Shown here: positions 1 through 13,740 of the stretch, one piece after another
Position numbering within the stretch: position 1 is the stretch's first letter
Layout: each line of letters starts with the position of its first letter
Assembly (NCBI RefSeq): GCF_032854445.1
Contig: NW_027017964.1
Coordinates: forward strand, 1-64,000
DNA: 64,000 nucleotides
Source: Liolophura sinensis
Taxonomy: Eukaryota > Mollusca > Polyplacophora > Chitonida > Chitonidae
Direction: 5' to 3'
Program-made: the position numbers and the translations under genes
The notes under the pieces: model-generated
Database searches by the model: none
Seen by the model: the letters and a program-made list of their open reading frames with translations, nothing else
What the model was told of the DNA's origin: nothing

Positions 1-3000
1 CTTTATAACAGTGACGTGCAGAACTGCCACATTCCCATCTGTATAACAGTAACATGTGCAGAACTGCCACATTTCCATCTTTATAACAGTGACATGCCAG
101 AACTGCCACATTCCCATCTGTATAACAGTGACGTGTCGAGAATTGCCACATTCCCATCTGTATAACAGTGACATGCCCAGAACCGCTACACTCCCTTCTG
201 TATAACACTGACATGACCAGAACTGCCACATTCCCATCGGTACAACAGTGACGTGGAGAACTGCCACATTCCCATCTGTATGACAGTGACGTGTAGAACT
301 GCTACATTCCCATCTGTATAACAGTGACATGTGCAGAACTGCCACATTCCCATCTGTATAACAGTGACATGTGCAGAACTGCCACATTCCCATCGTATAA
401 CAGTGACGTGTCCAGAATTGCCACATTCCCATCTGTATAACAGTGACATGCCCAGAACCGCCACACTCCCTTCTGTATAACACTGACATGCCCAGAACTG
501 CCACATTCCCATCCGTATAACAGTGACATGTGCAGAACTGCCACATTTCAATCTTTATAACAGTGACGTGCAGAACTGCCACACTCCCATTTGTAAAACA
601 GTGACATGACAAGAACTGCCACACTCCCTTCTGTATAACACTGACATGCCCATACCTGCCACATTCCCATCCGCATAACACTGACATGCCCAGAACTGCC
701 ACATTCCCATCCGTATAACAGTGACATGTGCAGAACTGCCACATTTCCATCTTTATAACAGTGACGTGCCCAGAACTGCCACATTCCCATCTGTATAACA
801 GTGACGTGCCCAGAACTGCCACATTCCCATCTGTATAACAGTGACATGCCTAGAACCGCCACATTCCCTTCTGTATAACAGTGACGCGTCCAGAACTGCC
901 ACATTCCCATCTGTATAACAGTGACATGCCCAGAACCGCCACATTCCCTTCTGTATAACACTGACATGCCCAGAACTGCCACATTCCCATCGGTACAACA
1001 GTTACGTGCCCAGAACTGCCACATTCCCATCTGTACAACAGTGACGTGCAGAACTACCACATTCCCATCCATATAACAGTGACGTGCAGAATTGCCACAT
1101 TTCCATCTGTATAACACTGACATGCCCAGAACTGCCACACTCCCATCGGTACAACAGTGACGTGCAGAACTACCACATTCCCATCCATATAACAGTGACG
1201 TGCAGAATTGCCACATTTCCATCTGTATAACAGTGACATGACCAGAACTGCCACATTCCCATCTGTATAACAGTGACATGACCAGAACTACCACATTCCC
1301 ATCTGTATAACGGTGACATGTGCAGAACTGCCACATTCCCATCTGTATAACAGTAACATGTGCAGAACTGCCACATTTCCATCTTTATAACAGTGACATG
1401 CCCAGAACTGCCACATTCCCAATTGTATAACAGTGACGCGTCCAGAACTGCCACATTCCCATCTGTATAACAGTGACATGCCCAGAACCGCCACATTCCC
1501 TTCTGTATAACACTGACATGCCCAGAACTGCCACATTCCCATCGGTACAACAGTGACGTGCCCAGAACTACCACATTCCCATCTGTACAACAGTGACATG
1601 CAGAACTACCACATTCCCATCCATATAACAGTGACGTGCAGAACTGCCACATTCCCATCTGTATAACACTGATGTGTGCAGAACCGCCACGTTCCCATCC
1701 GTATAACAGTGACATGCCCAGAACTGCCACATTCCCATCTGTATAACAGTGACATGTGCAGAACTACCACATTCCCATCTGTATAACAGTGACGTGCAGA
1801 ACTACCACATTCCCATCCATATAACAGTGACGTGCAGAACTGCCACATTCCCATCTGTATAACAGTGACGTGCCCAAAACTGCCACATTGCCATCTGTAT
1901 AACAGTGACATGAGCAAAACTGTCACATTCCCATTTGTAAAACAGTGACATGCCCAGGACTGCCACATTCCCATCTGTATAACAATCACATGCCCAGAAC
2001 TGCCACATTGCCATCCGTATAACAGTGACTTGACCAGAACTACCACATTGCCATCCGTATAACAGTGACTTGACCAGAACTACCACATTCCCATCTGTAT
2101 AACAGTGACGTGCAGAACTACCACACTCCCATCCATATGACAGTGACGTGCAGAACTGCCAAATTCTCATCTGTATAATAGTGACGTGTGCAGAACTACC
2201 ACATTCCCATCTGTATAACAGTGACGTGGAGAACTGCCACATTCCCATCTGTATGACAGTGACGTGTGCACAACTGCCACATTTCCATCTGTACAACAGT
2301 GACGTGCCCAGAACTACCACATTCCCATCTGTACAACAGTAACGTGCCCAGAACTACCACATTCCCATCCATACAACAGTGACGTGCAGAACTGCCAAAT
2401 TCTCATCTGTTTAATAGTGACGTGTGCAGAACTACCACATTCCCATCTGTACAACAGTGACGTGCCCAGAACTACCACATTCCCATCCATATAACAGTGA
2501 CGTGGAGAACTGCCACATTCCCATCTGTATAATAGTGACATGTGCAGAACTACCACATTCCCAACTGTATAACAGTGATGTGGAGAACTGTCACATTAAC
2601 ATCTGTATAACGGTGACGTGCAGAACTGCCAAATTCTCATCTGTATAACACTGACGTGGAGAACTGCAACATTCCCATCCATATAACAGTAATGTGCAGA
2701 ACTGACACATTCCCATCTGTATAACAGTGACGTGCGCAGAACTGACACATTCCCATCTGTATAACACTGACATTCCCAGAACTGCAACATTCCCTTCTGT
2801 GTAACACTGACATCCCCAGAACTACCACATTCCCATCTGTATAACACTGACATGCCCAGAACTACCACATTCCCATCTGTATAACAGTGACATTCGCAGA
2901 ACTGCCACATTCCCATCTGTATAACAGTGACATGCCCAGAACTGCCACATTTCCATCTGTAAAACAGTGACATGACAAGAACTGCTACATTCCCATCTGT

Positions 3001-6000
3001 ATAACAGTGACATGAGCAGAACTGCCTCATTCCCATCTGTATAACAGTGACGTGCCCAGAACCGCTACATTCCCATCTGTATAACAGTGACGTTCGCAGA
3101 ACTGCCACATTCCCATCTGTATAACAGAACTGCTACATTCCCATCTGTATAACAGTGACATGTCCAGAACTGTCACATTCCCATCTGTATAACAGTTACG
3201 TGCCCAGAACTACCATATTCCCAACTGTATAACAGTGACGTGCAGAATTCCCACATTCCCATCCATATAACAGTGACGTGGAGAACTGCCACATTCTCAT
3301 CTGTATAATAGTGACATGTGCAGAACTGCCACATTCTCATCTGTATAACACTGACGTGCCCAAAACTGCCACATTCCCATCTGTATAACAGTGATGTGCC
3401 CAGAACTGTCACATTCCCATCTGTATAACAGGGACGTGCAGAACTGCCACATTCCCATCTGTTTAACAGTGACACAACCAGGACTGCCACATTCCCATCT
3501 GTATAACAGTTACGTGCCCAGAACTGCCACATTCCCTTCTGTATAACACTGACATGCCCAGAACTGTCACATTCCCATCTGTATAACAGTGACGTGCAGA
3601 ACTGCCACATTCTCATCTGTATAATAGTGACGTGTGCAGAACTGCCACATTCCCATCTGTATAACAGTGACGTGCAGAACTGCCACATTCCCATCTGTAT
3701 AACAGTGACGTGCAGAACTGCCACATTCCCATCTGTACAACAGTGACATGTGCAGAGCTGCGACATTTCCATCTTTATAACAGTGACGTGCAGAACTGCC
3801 ACATTCCCATCTGTATAACAGTAACATGTGCAGAACTGCCACATTTCCATCTTTATAACAGTGACGTGCCCAGAACTGCCACATTCCCATCTGTATAACA
3901 GTGACGTGTCGAGAATTGCCACATTCCCATCTGTATAACAGTGACATGCCCAGAACCGCTACACTCCCTTCTGTATAACACTGACATGACCAGAACTGCC
4001 ACATTCCCATCGGTACAACAGTGACGTGGAGAACTGCCACATTCCCATCTGTATGACAGTGACGTGTAGAACTGCTACATTCCCATCTGTATAACAGTGA
4101 CATGTGCAGAACTACCACATTCCCATCTGTATAACAGTGACGTGCAGAACTGCCACATTCCCACCTGTATAACAGTGACATGTGCAGAACTGCCACATTC
4201 CCATCTGTATAACAATGACGTGTCCAGAATTGCCACATTCCCATCTGTATAACAGTGACATGCCCAGAACCGCCACACTCCCTTCTGTATAACACTGACA
4301 TGCCCAGAACTGCCACATTCCCATCCGTATAACAGTGACATGTGCAGAACTGCCACATTTCCATCTTTATAACAGTGACGTGCAGAACTGCCACACTCCC
4401 ATTTGTAAAACAGTGACATGACAAGAACTGCCACACTCCCTTCTGTATAACACTGACATGCCCATACCTGCCACATTCCCATCCGCATAACACTGACATG
4501 CCCAGAACTGCCACATTCCCATCCGTATAACAGTGACATGTGCAGAACTGCCACATTTCCATCTTTATAACAGTGACGTGCCCAGAACTGCCACATTCCC
4601 ATCTGTATAACAGTGACGTGCCCAGAACTGCCACATTCCCATCTGTATAACAGTGACATGCCTAGAACCGCCACATTCCCTTCTGTATAACAGTGACGCG
4701 TCCAGAACTGCCACATTCCCATCTGTACAACAGTGACATGCCCAGAACCGCCACATTCCCTTCTGTATAACACTGACATGCCCAGAACTGCCACATTCCC
4801 ATCGGTACAACAGTTACGTGCCCAGAACTGCCACATTCCCATCTGTAAAACAGTGACGTGCAGAACTACCACATTCCCATCCATATAACAGTGTCGTTCA
4901 GAATTGCCACATTTCCATCTGTATAACAGTGACATGACCAGAACTGCCACATTCCCATCCGTATAACAGTGACATGCCCATAAGTGCGATATTCCTATCT
5001 GTATAACAATCACATGCCCAGAATTGCCACATTCCCATCTGTATAACAGTGACATGAGCAGAACTGCCACATTCCCATTTGTAAAACAATGACATGCCCA
5101 GGACTGCCACATTCCCATCTGTATAACAATCACATGCCCAGAACTGCCACATTGCCATCTGTATAACAGTGACTTGACCAGAACTACCACATTCCCATCT
5201 GTATAACAGTGACTTGACCAGGACTGCCACATTCCCATCTGTATAACAGTGACATGCCCAGAACTGCCACATTCCCATCTGTATAACAGTGACATGACCG
5301 GAACTGCTACATTCCCATCTGTATAACAGTGACATGACCAGAACTGCCACATTCTCATCCGTATAACAGTGACATGACCAGAACTGCCACATTCCCATCT
5401 GTATAACAGTGACATGCCCAGAACTGCCACATTCCCATCTGTATAACAGTGACGTGTCCAGAACTGCCACAATCCCATCTGTATAACAGTGACGTACCCA
5501 GAACTGCCACATTCCCATCCATATAACAATGACATGCACAGAACTGCCACATTCCCATCTGTATAACATTGACATGCCCAGAACTGCCACATTCCTATTT
5601 GTAAAACAGTGACATGCCCAGGACTGCCACATTCCCATCTGTATAACAATCACATGCCCAGAACTGCCACATTCCCATCCGTATAACAGTGACTTGACCA
5701 GAACTGCCACATTCCCATCTGCATAACAGTGACATGACCAGAACTACCACATTCCCATCTGTATAACAGTGACGTGCCCAGAACTGCCACATTCCCATCT
5801 GTATAACAGTGACTTGACCAGAACTGCCACATTCCCATCCGTATAACAGTGACTTGACCAGAACTGCCACATTCCCATCTGTATAACAGTGACATGCCCA
5901 GAACTGCTACATTCCCATCTGTATAACAGTGACATGCCCAGAACTGCCACATTCCCATCTGTATGACAGTGACATGCCCACAACTGCCACAATATCATCT

Positions 6001-9000
6001 GTATAACAGTGACATGACCAGAACTGTCACATTCCCATAAGTATAACAGTGACGTGCGAAAAACTGCCACATTCCCATCTGTATAACAATGACGTGCAGA
6101 ACTGCCACATTCCCATCTGTATAACAGTAACATGACCAGAACTGCCACATTCCCATCTGTATAACAGTGACATGCCCACAACTGCCACAATATCATCTGT
6201 ATAACAGTGACATGCCCAGAACTGCTACATTCCCATCTGTATAACAGTGACATGCCCACACCTGCCACATTCCCATCTGTATAACAGTGACATGACCAGA
6301 ACTGCCACATTCCCATTCGTATAACAGTGACATGACCAGAACTGCTACATTCCCATCTGTATAACAGTGACATGCCCACAACTGCCACATTCCCATCTGT
6401 ATAACAGTGACATGACTAGAACTGCCACATTCCCATCCGTATAACAGTGACGTACCCAGAACTGCCACATTCCCATCCATATAACAGTGACATGCACAGA
6501 ACTGCCACATTCCCATGTGTATAACAGTGATATGCAGAACTGCCACATTCCCATCTGTATAACAATCAAATGCCCAGAACTGCTACATTCCCATCTGTAT
6601 AACAGTGACGTGCACAGAACTGCCACAATCCCATCTGTATAACAGTGATGTGCCCAGAACTACCACATTCCCATCCGGTTAACAGTGACGTGCAGAACTG
6701 CCACATTCCCATCTGTATAACAGTGACTTGACCAGAACTGCCACATTCCCATCTGTATAACAGTGACGTGCACAGAACTGCCACAATCCCATCTGTATAA
6801 CAGTGACATGACCAGAACTACCACATTCCCATCCGGTTAACAGTGACGTGCAGAACTGTCACATTCCCATCTGTATAACAGTGACTTGACCAGAACTGCC
6901 ACATTTCCATCTGTATAACAGTGACGTGGCCAGAACTACCACATTCCAATCTGTATAACAGTGACATGACCAGAACTACCACATTCCCATCCATATAACA
7001 GTGACATGCAGAACTGCCACATTTCCATCTGTATAACAGTGACATGCTCAGAACTGCCACATTCCCATCTGTATGACAGTGACATGTCCAGAACTGCCAC
7101 ATTCCCATCTGCATAACAGTGACATGCCCAGAACTGTCACATTCCCATCTGTATAACAGTGAAATGCCCACAACTGCCACATTCCCATCTGTATAACAGT
7201 GACATGACCAGAACTACCACATTCCCATCCGGTTAACAGTGACGTGCAGAACTGCCACATTCCCATCTGTATAACAGTGACTTGACCAGAACTGCCACAT
7301 TTCCATCTGTATAACAGTGACGTGGCCAGAACTACCACATTCCAATCTGTATAACAGTGACATGACCAGAACTACCACATTCCCATCCATATAACAGTGA
7401 CATGCAGAACTGCCACATTTCCATCTGTATAACAGTGACATGCTCAGAACTGCCACATTCCCATCTGTATGACAGTGACATGTCCAGAACTGCCACATTC
7501 CCATCTGCATAACAGTGACATGCCCAGAACTGTCACATTCCCATCTGTATAACAGTGAAATGCCCACAACTGCCACATTCCCATCTGTATAACAGTGACA
7601 TGACCAGAACTGCTACATTCCCATCTGTATAACAGTGACATGACCAGAACTGCCACATTCCCATCTGTATAACAGTGACTTGTCCAGAACTGCCACATTC
7701 CCATCCGTATAACAGTAACATGACCAGAACTACCACATTCCCATTTGTATAACAGTGACATGCATAGAACTGCCACATTCCCATCTGTATAACAGTGACA
7801 TGTGCAGAACTGCCACATTCCCATCTGTATAACAGTGACGTACCCAGAACTGCCACATTCCCATCTGTATAACAGTGACATGCGCAGAACTGCCACAATC
7901 CCATCTGTATAACAGTGACGTACCCAGAACTGCCACATTCCCATCTGTATAACAGTGACATGTGCAGAACTGCCACAATCCCATCTGTATAACAGTGACA
8001 TACCCAGAACTGCTACATTCCCATCTGTATAACAGTGACATGTGCAGAACTGCCACATTCCCATCTGTATAACAGTGACATGCCCAGAGCTGTCACATTC
8101 CCATCTGTATAACAGTGACATGCCCAGAACTGTCACATTTCCATCTGCATAACAGTGATGTGCCCAGAACTGCCACATTCTCATCTGTATAACACTGACA
8201 CGCCCAGGACTGCCACATTCCCATCTGTATAACAGTGACATAACCAGAACTGCCACAATCCCATCTGTATAACAGTGACATGCCCAGAACTGCCACATTC
8301 CCATCTGTATAACAGTGACATGACCAGAACTGCCACATTCCCATCCGTATAACAGTGACGTGCCCAGAACTGCCACATTCCCATCTGTATAACAGTGACA
8401 TGCGCAGAATTCCCAATTTCCCATCCGTATAACAGCTACGTGCCCAGAACTGTCACAATCCCATCTGTATAACAGTGATGTGCCCAGAACTGCTTCATTC
8501 CCATCCGTATAACAGCTACGTGCCCAGAACTGCCACAATCCCATCTGTATAACAGTGATGTGCCCACAACTGCCACAATCCCATCTGTATAACAGTGACG
8601 TGCCCAGAACTGCCACATTCCCATCTGTATAACAGTGACATGCCCAGAACTGTCACATTCCCATCTGTATAACAGTGACGTGCCCAGAACTGCCACATTC
8701 CCATCTGTATAACAGTGACATGCCCAGAACTGCCACATTCCCATCTGTATAACAGTGACATGCGCAGAATTGCCACTTTCCCATCCGTATAACAGCTACG
8801 TCCCTAGAACTGTCACAATCCCATCTGTATAACAGTGACATGCCCAGAACTGTCACTTTCCCATATGTATAACAATGACGTGCCCAGAACTGCCACATTC
8901 CCATCTGTATAACAGTGACACGCCCAGAACTGTCACATTCCCATCTGTATAACAGTGACGTGCCCAGAACTGCCACATTCCCATCTGTATAACAGTGACA

Positions 9001-9388
9001 TGCCCAGAACTGCCACATTCCCATCTGTATAACAGTGACATGCGCAGAATTGCCACTTTCCCATCCGTATAACAGCTACGTGCCCAGAACTGCCACATTC
9101 CCATCTGTATAACAGTGACATGCCCACAACTGCCACATTCCCATCTGTATAACAGTGATGTGCCCAGAACCGCTTCATTCCCATCCGTATAACAGCTACG
9201 TGCCCAGAACTGCCACAATCCCATCTGTATAACAGTGATGTGCCCAGAACTGCCACACTCCCATCTGTATAACAGTGACATGCCCAGAACTGCCACATTC
9301 CCATCTGTATAACAGTGACGTGCCCAGAACTGCCACATTCCCATCTGTATAACACTGATGTGTGCAGAACCGCCACATTCCCATCTGT
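1..9388. repeat. 40-bp satellite array, left copy
   Basis: Roughly 235 tandem monomers of about 40 bp, with 38-bp variants that lack two bases of the 'gcccagaac' segment. The core is 'gtataacagtgacatgccca' followed by 'gaactgccacattcccatct'. The array runs off the left edge. Monomers are diverged on the left (1-5,000, many 38-bp units) and more uniform on the right. Higher-order copies are visible: about 6,818-7,180 recurs at 7,214-7,576 (offset 396 bp), and about 1-1,100 recurs at about 3,770-4,920. The minus strand is nearly free of stops in all frames, but that is a consequence of the period and is not evidence of coding. Confidence 0.97.
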
Positions 9389-9622
9389 TTTTATGTACTA
9401 ATCATCTTAACAGTATTCTGAAAAGTTTTGCATGATGCAATATCATGATGTGGCATGTCATTTTCACTAAATACATGAACTTTGCCTCAACATTTCCATG
9501 GATGCCTTACACACAGCGCTCGGAAAGTCTCAGGGTGTATAGTTACCAAAAAAAGTGTTTTGAATATAAGAGATTGTACGGTACATACACATCACAAGGT
9601 TAGAAGTGGCCGGGTTATTTAC

Positions 9623-9769
9623 CTTTTATCCTTTCACTTTCCTCATAGGTAATGTCATCAGGCAAAACATCATCCCACTCTTTGCCCTTCATCATTATGC
9701 GCTCTTCCCAGATCTTTTGAAGACTTCTAATCTGTCCTATGCGCATATCTTTTTTTAACATCGTCATTC
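9623..9769 (-). CDS. Gene A internal exon E5, possible first half of a death-like fold
   Basis: Read on the minus strand, a 147-nt open segment lies between 'gatcaaatag' (acceptor) and 'gtaaataac' (donor), with phase 1 on both sides. The peptide contains QKIWEERIMMKGKEWDDVLP, a charged helix-like stretch with a Trp. The gene B copy at 40,945-41,088 is one codon shorter and also intact, so the length change preserved the frame. I do not recognise a family. Together with the following exon in gene B it could be a degenerate death-type helical bundle, but that is weak. In gene A the next exons must lie left of the window, beyond the satellite. Confidence 0.7.
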
Positions 9770-9839
9770 CTATTTGATCACAAAAAGGTAATAATTGAAA
9801 GTGACCAGCTTGAAACAGAACTGAGCTGAATTTTGTCTA

Positions 9840-10089
9840 TATTTCATTTATTCATCTGATTGGAATTTTGCGGCGTACTCAAGAATATTTCACTTATACG
9901 ACAAAAGCCAGCATTATTGTGGGAGGAAACTGGGCAGAGGCGGCGAGAAAGCCAGGCCATCTGCATGTTGCTGGCAGGCCTTTCCATGTTTGACCGGAGA
10001 GGAAGCCAGCACGAGCTGGCCTAGAACTCAACAACCATATTGGTAGGAAGCTCCTGGGTCATCATGCTGTGCCTCGGCCACAGAGGCCC
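9840..10089 (-). mobile_element. Near full-length tRNA-headed SINE
   Basis: On the minus strand it begins 'gggcctctgtggccgaggca', a tRNA-like head, followed by a body with 'tgctggcttcctctccgg' and 'cccagtttcctcccac', and a tail 'gaaatattcttgagtac' ending in AAATAAAT-like repeats. The same family occurs more than a dozen times in the window. The copy at 41,160-41,408 is its duplicate in copy B. Confidence 0.9.
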
Positions 10090-10289
10090 AAATCTATAGT
10101 TTATGTCATGTATGTAAGCCTTTACATATTTATGTAAACTATTCTACTGAATCGGATGAAAATAGTTAGTTGATGTGCCTGTACAAACAAGTCTTTCTAA
10201 AAATGAATTAATCAGACATTTTACATACATTAAATAGTGGCTGACACATCATAAAAATGTACGTCCCTACATCTTAACGAAGTACACAC

Positions 10290-11095
10290 ATACCTGTATA
10301 AGTGTAAGTCATTGTAATGTGTGTGCATTTGAGGTGTAAGTCATTGTAATGTGTGTGTGTACTTGAGGTGTAAGTCATTGTAATGTGTGTGTGTACTTGA
10401 GGTGTAAGTCATTGTACTGTGTGTGTACTTGAGGTGTAAGTCACTGTACTGTGGGTGTACTTGAGGTGTAAGTCATTGCAATGTGGGTATGTATGAGGTG
10501 CAAGTCATTGTAAGGTGTGTGAGGTGTAAGTCATTGTAATGTTGGTATATGCAAGGTCTACGTCATTGTAATGTGTGTACTTGAGGTGTAAGTCATTGAG
10601 ATGTGGTGTACATGACAGGTAAGGCATTGTAATGTGTGTGTGTACTTAAGGTGCATGTCTTTGGAATGTGTGTACTTGAGGTGTAAATAATTGCAATGTG
10701 GGTGTACAGGAGGTGTAAGGCATTCTAATGTGTGTGTACTTAAAGTGTAAGTCATTACAATGTGGGTGTACTTGAGGTGCTGGTTATTGTAAGGTGGTGT
10801 AGTTGAGGTGCGTGTCATTGCACTGTGGGTGTACTTGAGGTGTAGGCCATTGCAAAGTAGGTGCAATTGAAGTGTAGGTCAGTGTAATATGGGTGTGTGT
10901 ACTTCAGATGTAGGTCATTGCCAAGTAGGTGTACTTGAGGTGTAGGTCAATGTAATGTGGGTGTGTGCCTTTGAGGTGTAGGTTACTGCAAAGTAAGTGT
11001 ACTTGGGGTGTAGTTTATTGCAAAATAAGTGATCTAGAGGTGTATGATATCTGTATAATGTACTATGTCCATGAGATACAGGTCACTGCAAAGAT
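10290..11095 (-). repeat. 32-bp minisatellite, reverse orientation arm
   Basis: About 25 imperfect copies of 'gtacttgaggtgtaagtcat' plus 'tgtaatgtgtgt'. This is the reverse complement of the arrays that follow to the right. The switch of orientation falls at about 11,095. Spacer lengths vary between about 28 and 38 bp. Confidence 0.92.
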
Positions 11096-11690
11096 CCACA
11101 CCTTACGTACACCTACATTACAAAAGCCTACACCTCAAGTACAACTGCATAATAATGGCCTACATAATAAGTGCACCTACATTAAAATTGCTTACACCTA
11201 TGCCTATACATAAAATGCATCTACAATACAATGGCCTACACCTCAAGTGCACCTACGTTATAGTACCCCACACCTCATGTACATCTACATTACAATGACC
11301 TATGCCTAATGCACCATCGTTACAATGGCCTACACCTCAAGTACAACTACATTACAATGACCAGCACCTCAATTGCACCTACATTACAATACCCTACAGC
11401 TCATGTACACCTATATTACAATGACCAGCACCTCAACTGCACCTGCATTACAATACCCTTCACCTCATGTAGATCTGCATTACAATTCCCTATGCCTCAA
11501 GTGTGCCTACATTACAACAACATAACCTCCTGTACATCTGCATAGCAATCACCTACACCTCAAGCACACCTACATCTCAAGTACACCTACACCTCAAGCA
11601 CGCCTACACCTCAAGCACACCTACATCTCAAGCGCACGTACACCTCAAGCACACCTACACCTCAAGCACACCTACATCTCAAGTACCATG
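11096..11690 (+). repeat. 32-bp minisatellite, forward orientation arm
   Basis: Forward copies of 'cctacacctcaagtacacct' plus 'acattacaatga'. Near 11,570-11,690 it collapses to a short subrepeat of 'acctcaagcacacctac'. With the preceding arm it forms a long imperfect inverted repeat inside an intron of gene A. Confidence 0.9.
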
Positions 11691-11865
11691 GCAATCGCAA
11701 TCAACTTTCAGTACTCCTCAAGTACACTTACAATACCATGACCTGCACCTCATGCTAGCTCCTGCAAAACTCCATCACAGTGATCTACAAGTAATTAGAC
11801 ATCACAGTGATCTACAAGTAATTAGACAAGCATAAACACTGTATGTAATCTGTATAGAGACTAAC

Positions 11866-12021
11866 CTGAAGCACTGTTGTCTACTAAGGGCACATCTTGT
11901 GAAGAGGTTATATCTGGAGCCCTCATGGAGTGACTTTGTGACACCTTCATGGGGTTAACATTTGGGGTCATCTGTGGTGTACTATGTGGCCTCTTGCTGT
12001 AGTTATCTTTCCTTACATCCC
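11866..12021 (-). CDS. Gene A internal exon E4
   Basis: 156-nt exon, phase 1-1, bounded on the minus strand by 'ggttacag' (acceptor) and 'gttagtctc' (donor). The peptide includes HSTPQMTPNVNPMKVSQS and DITSSQDVPLVDNSAS and is polar and Ser/Thr/Pro-rich, typical of a disordered linker. It is one of four copies of the same exon: E3 at 14,115-14,255, and their counterparts at 43,033-43,185 and 45,275-45,415. All four remain open although they differ by 3-bp multiples, which argues for real coding. No known domain is recognised. Confidence 0.75.
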
Positions 12022-12148
12022 CTGTAACCATGCCAACACACAACATATGACACTAATAACTACAATATTTCATTTATAAGAGGTTTATAAAACACTGCCG
12101 ATCCACATTTAGTCAAAATCGTTGAAGAATAAATACGGACACTGGAAT

Positions 12149-12355
12149 CAATTCCACAAAGCCATTTCTGAAGTCAAAATTTAAAATGCGATCTTACAGC
12201 TTATTTTTTGGCTTTAGAAATTAAAATTTTGTCCACCATATCTATGTTTCCTTAAGGCAAATGTGTCTATATTTCAACTTCCAGTACCCAAAACTGGGCA
12301 CTGTGAAGAGGTTTTTAAATTTTGACTTAAGTCACAAACAACTTTGCAGAATCGG
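12149..12355. mobile_element. MITE-like element with long imperfect inverted ends
   Basis: The left end 'caattccacaaagccatttc' followed by 'gaagtcaaaatttaaaa' is mirrored by a right end whose reverse complement begins 'ccgattctgcaaagttgt' and continues 'gacttaagtcaaaattt'. About 207 bp long with no coding capacity. Three more copies lie beside the other E3/E4 exons. Target duplications were not resolved. Confidence 0.6.
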
Positions 12356-12419
12356 CCCTAGAGAAGTGCTCAAAGGGAAGCTCTGTGCAGACTGAAAACT
12401 GAAACTTTCTAATTTAGTA

Positions 12420-13379
12420 ACACCTAAGCACACCTATCTTAAAATGGCATAAACCTCAAGTACAATGACATTTACCTATAGTGCATTTACACCGCAACGG
12501 CCTACACCTCAATTCCCCTACATCACCAAGTACATTACAATAGCAACACCTAAAGTGCACATACATTACAATGGCCTACACCTCAACCATGCCTGCTTAA
12601 CAATAGTCTACACCTGAAGTACATCTACATGCCAATGACCTACACATCAAGTACACCTAAATTACAATACACCTTTCAATAACAATGACATATATGCCTT
12701 ATCTACACTACAATCACCTACATTTCAAGTAAACCTACATTACAATAACCTACACCTCAAGCACACCTACATTACAATACACCTTTAAAATACAATGACA
12801 TACACCACACCTACACTACAATCACCTACATCTCAAGTAAACCTACATTACAATGGCCTACATCTCAAGAAAACATTCAATGCAATGACCTACACCTCAA
12901 GTGCACCTACATTACGATCACCTACACCTCAAGTGCACCTATATTACAATCACCTACACCTCAAGTGCACCTATATTACAATGACCTACACCTCATGTTT
13001 GTTGTCATATGACTGAAAAATTGTTCAGTACAATGTTAAACTATAAGCACACTTATATTACACTGACATACACGTCAAGTACACCTACATTACAATGACC
13101 TACACCTCAAGCACACCTACATTATAATGACCTACACCTCAAGTACACTTATATTACAATGACCTATATTCAACTACATCTGTATTACAATAACCTACAT
13201 TCAACTACACCTATATTGCAATGACTTACAGTTCAAGTACACTTGCATTACACTACACCTCAAGTACACATACATTACAAAGACCTACATCTGAAGTACA
13301 CCTACATTACAATGACCTACATCTCAAGCACACCTACATTACAATGACCTACATCTCAAGTGCACCCACATTACAATGA
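12420..13379 (+). repeat. 32-bp minisatellite, forward, second block
   Basis: About 28 forward copies of the 'cctacacctcaagtacacct' unit in the intron between E3 and E4 of gene A. Its last 12 bases, 'acattacaatga' (13,368-13,379), form one half of the target duplication around the SINE inserted here. Confidence 0.9.
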
Positions 13380-13642
13380 GGGGCCTCTGTGGCTCAGTCG
13401 GTTAGCGCGCTAGCGCAGCGTAGCGACCCAGAAGCCTCTCACCAATGCGGTCGCTGTGAGTTCAAGACCAGCTCATGCTGGCTTCCTCTCCGGCCGTACA
13501 TGAGAAGGTCTGCCAGCAGCCTGCGGATGGTCGTGGGTTTCCGCCGGGCTCTGCCCGGTTTCCACCCACCATAATGCTGGCCAGCGTCGTATAAGTGAAA
13601 TATTCTTGAGTACGGCATAAAACACCAATCAAAAAAAAAAAA
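13380..13642 (+). mobile_element. Full-length tRNA-headed SINE with target duplication
   Basis: The head 'gggcctctgtggctcagtcg' continues with 'gttagcgcg' (box A-like) and 'gctgtgagttcaagacc' (box B-like). The body runs 'ggtttccacccaccataatg' and 'gaaatattcttgagtacggc', ending in a poly-A tract. It is flanked on both sides by 'acattacaatga' (13,368-13,379 and 13,643-13,654). An uninterrupted array would have only one such copy here, so this is a true target duplication. Confidence 0.93.
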
Positions 13643-13740
13643 ACATTACAATGACCTCCACCTCAAGTATACTTACATTACAATTAATGACCTACACCTT
13701 AAGTGCACCTGCACTAGAATGACCTACATCTCAAGTACTA
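13643..13740 (+). repeat. 32-bp minisatellite remnant after the SINE
   Basis: Three further units of the forward 32-bp array, separated from the main block only by the SINE insertion. Confidence 0.85.

Noticed and set aside
4075-5649. Open frame of 524 codons on the minus strand, and dozens of similar ones across the satellite
   Set aside because: The 40-bp period is not a multiple of three, so every frame reads the same codons in turn. One stop-free unit makes all minus frames open. No splice or start context and no non-repeat sequence.
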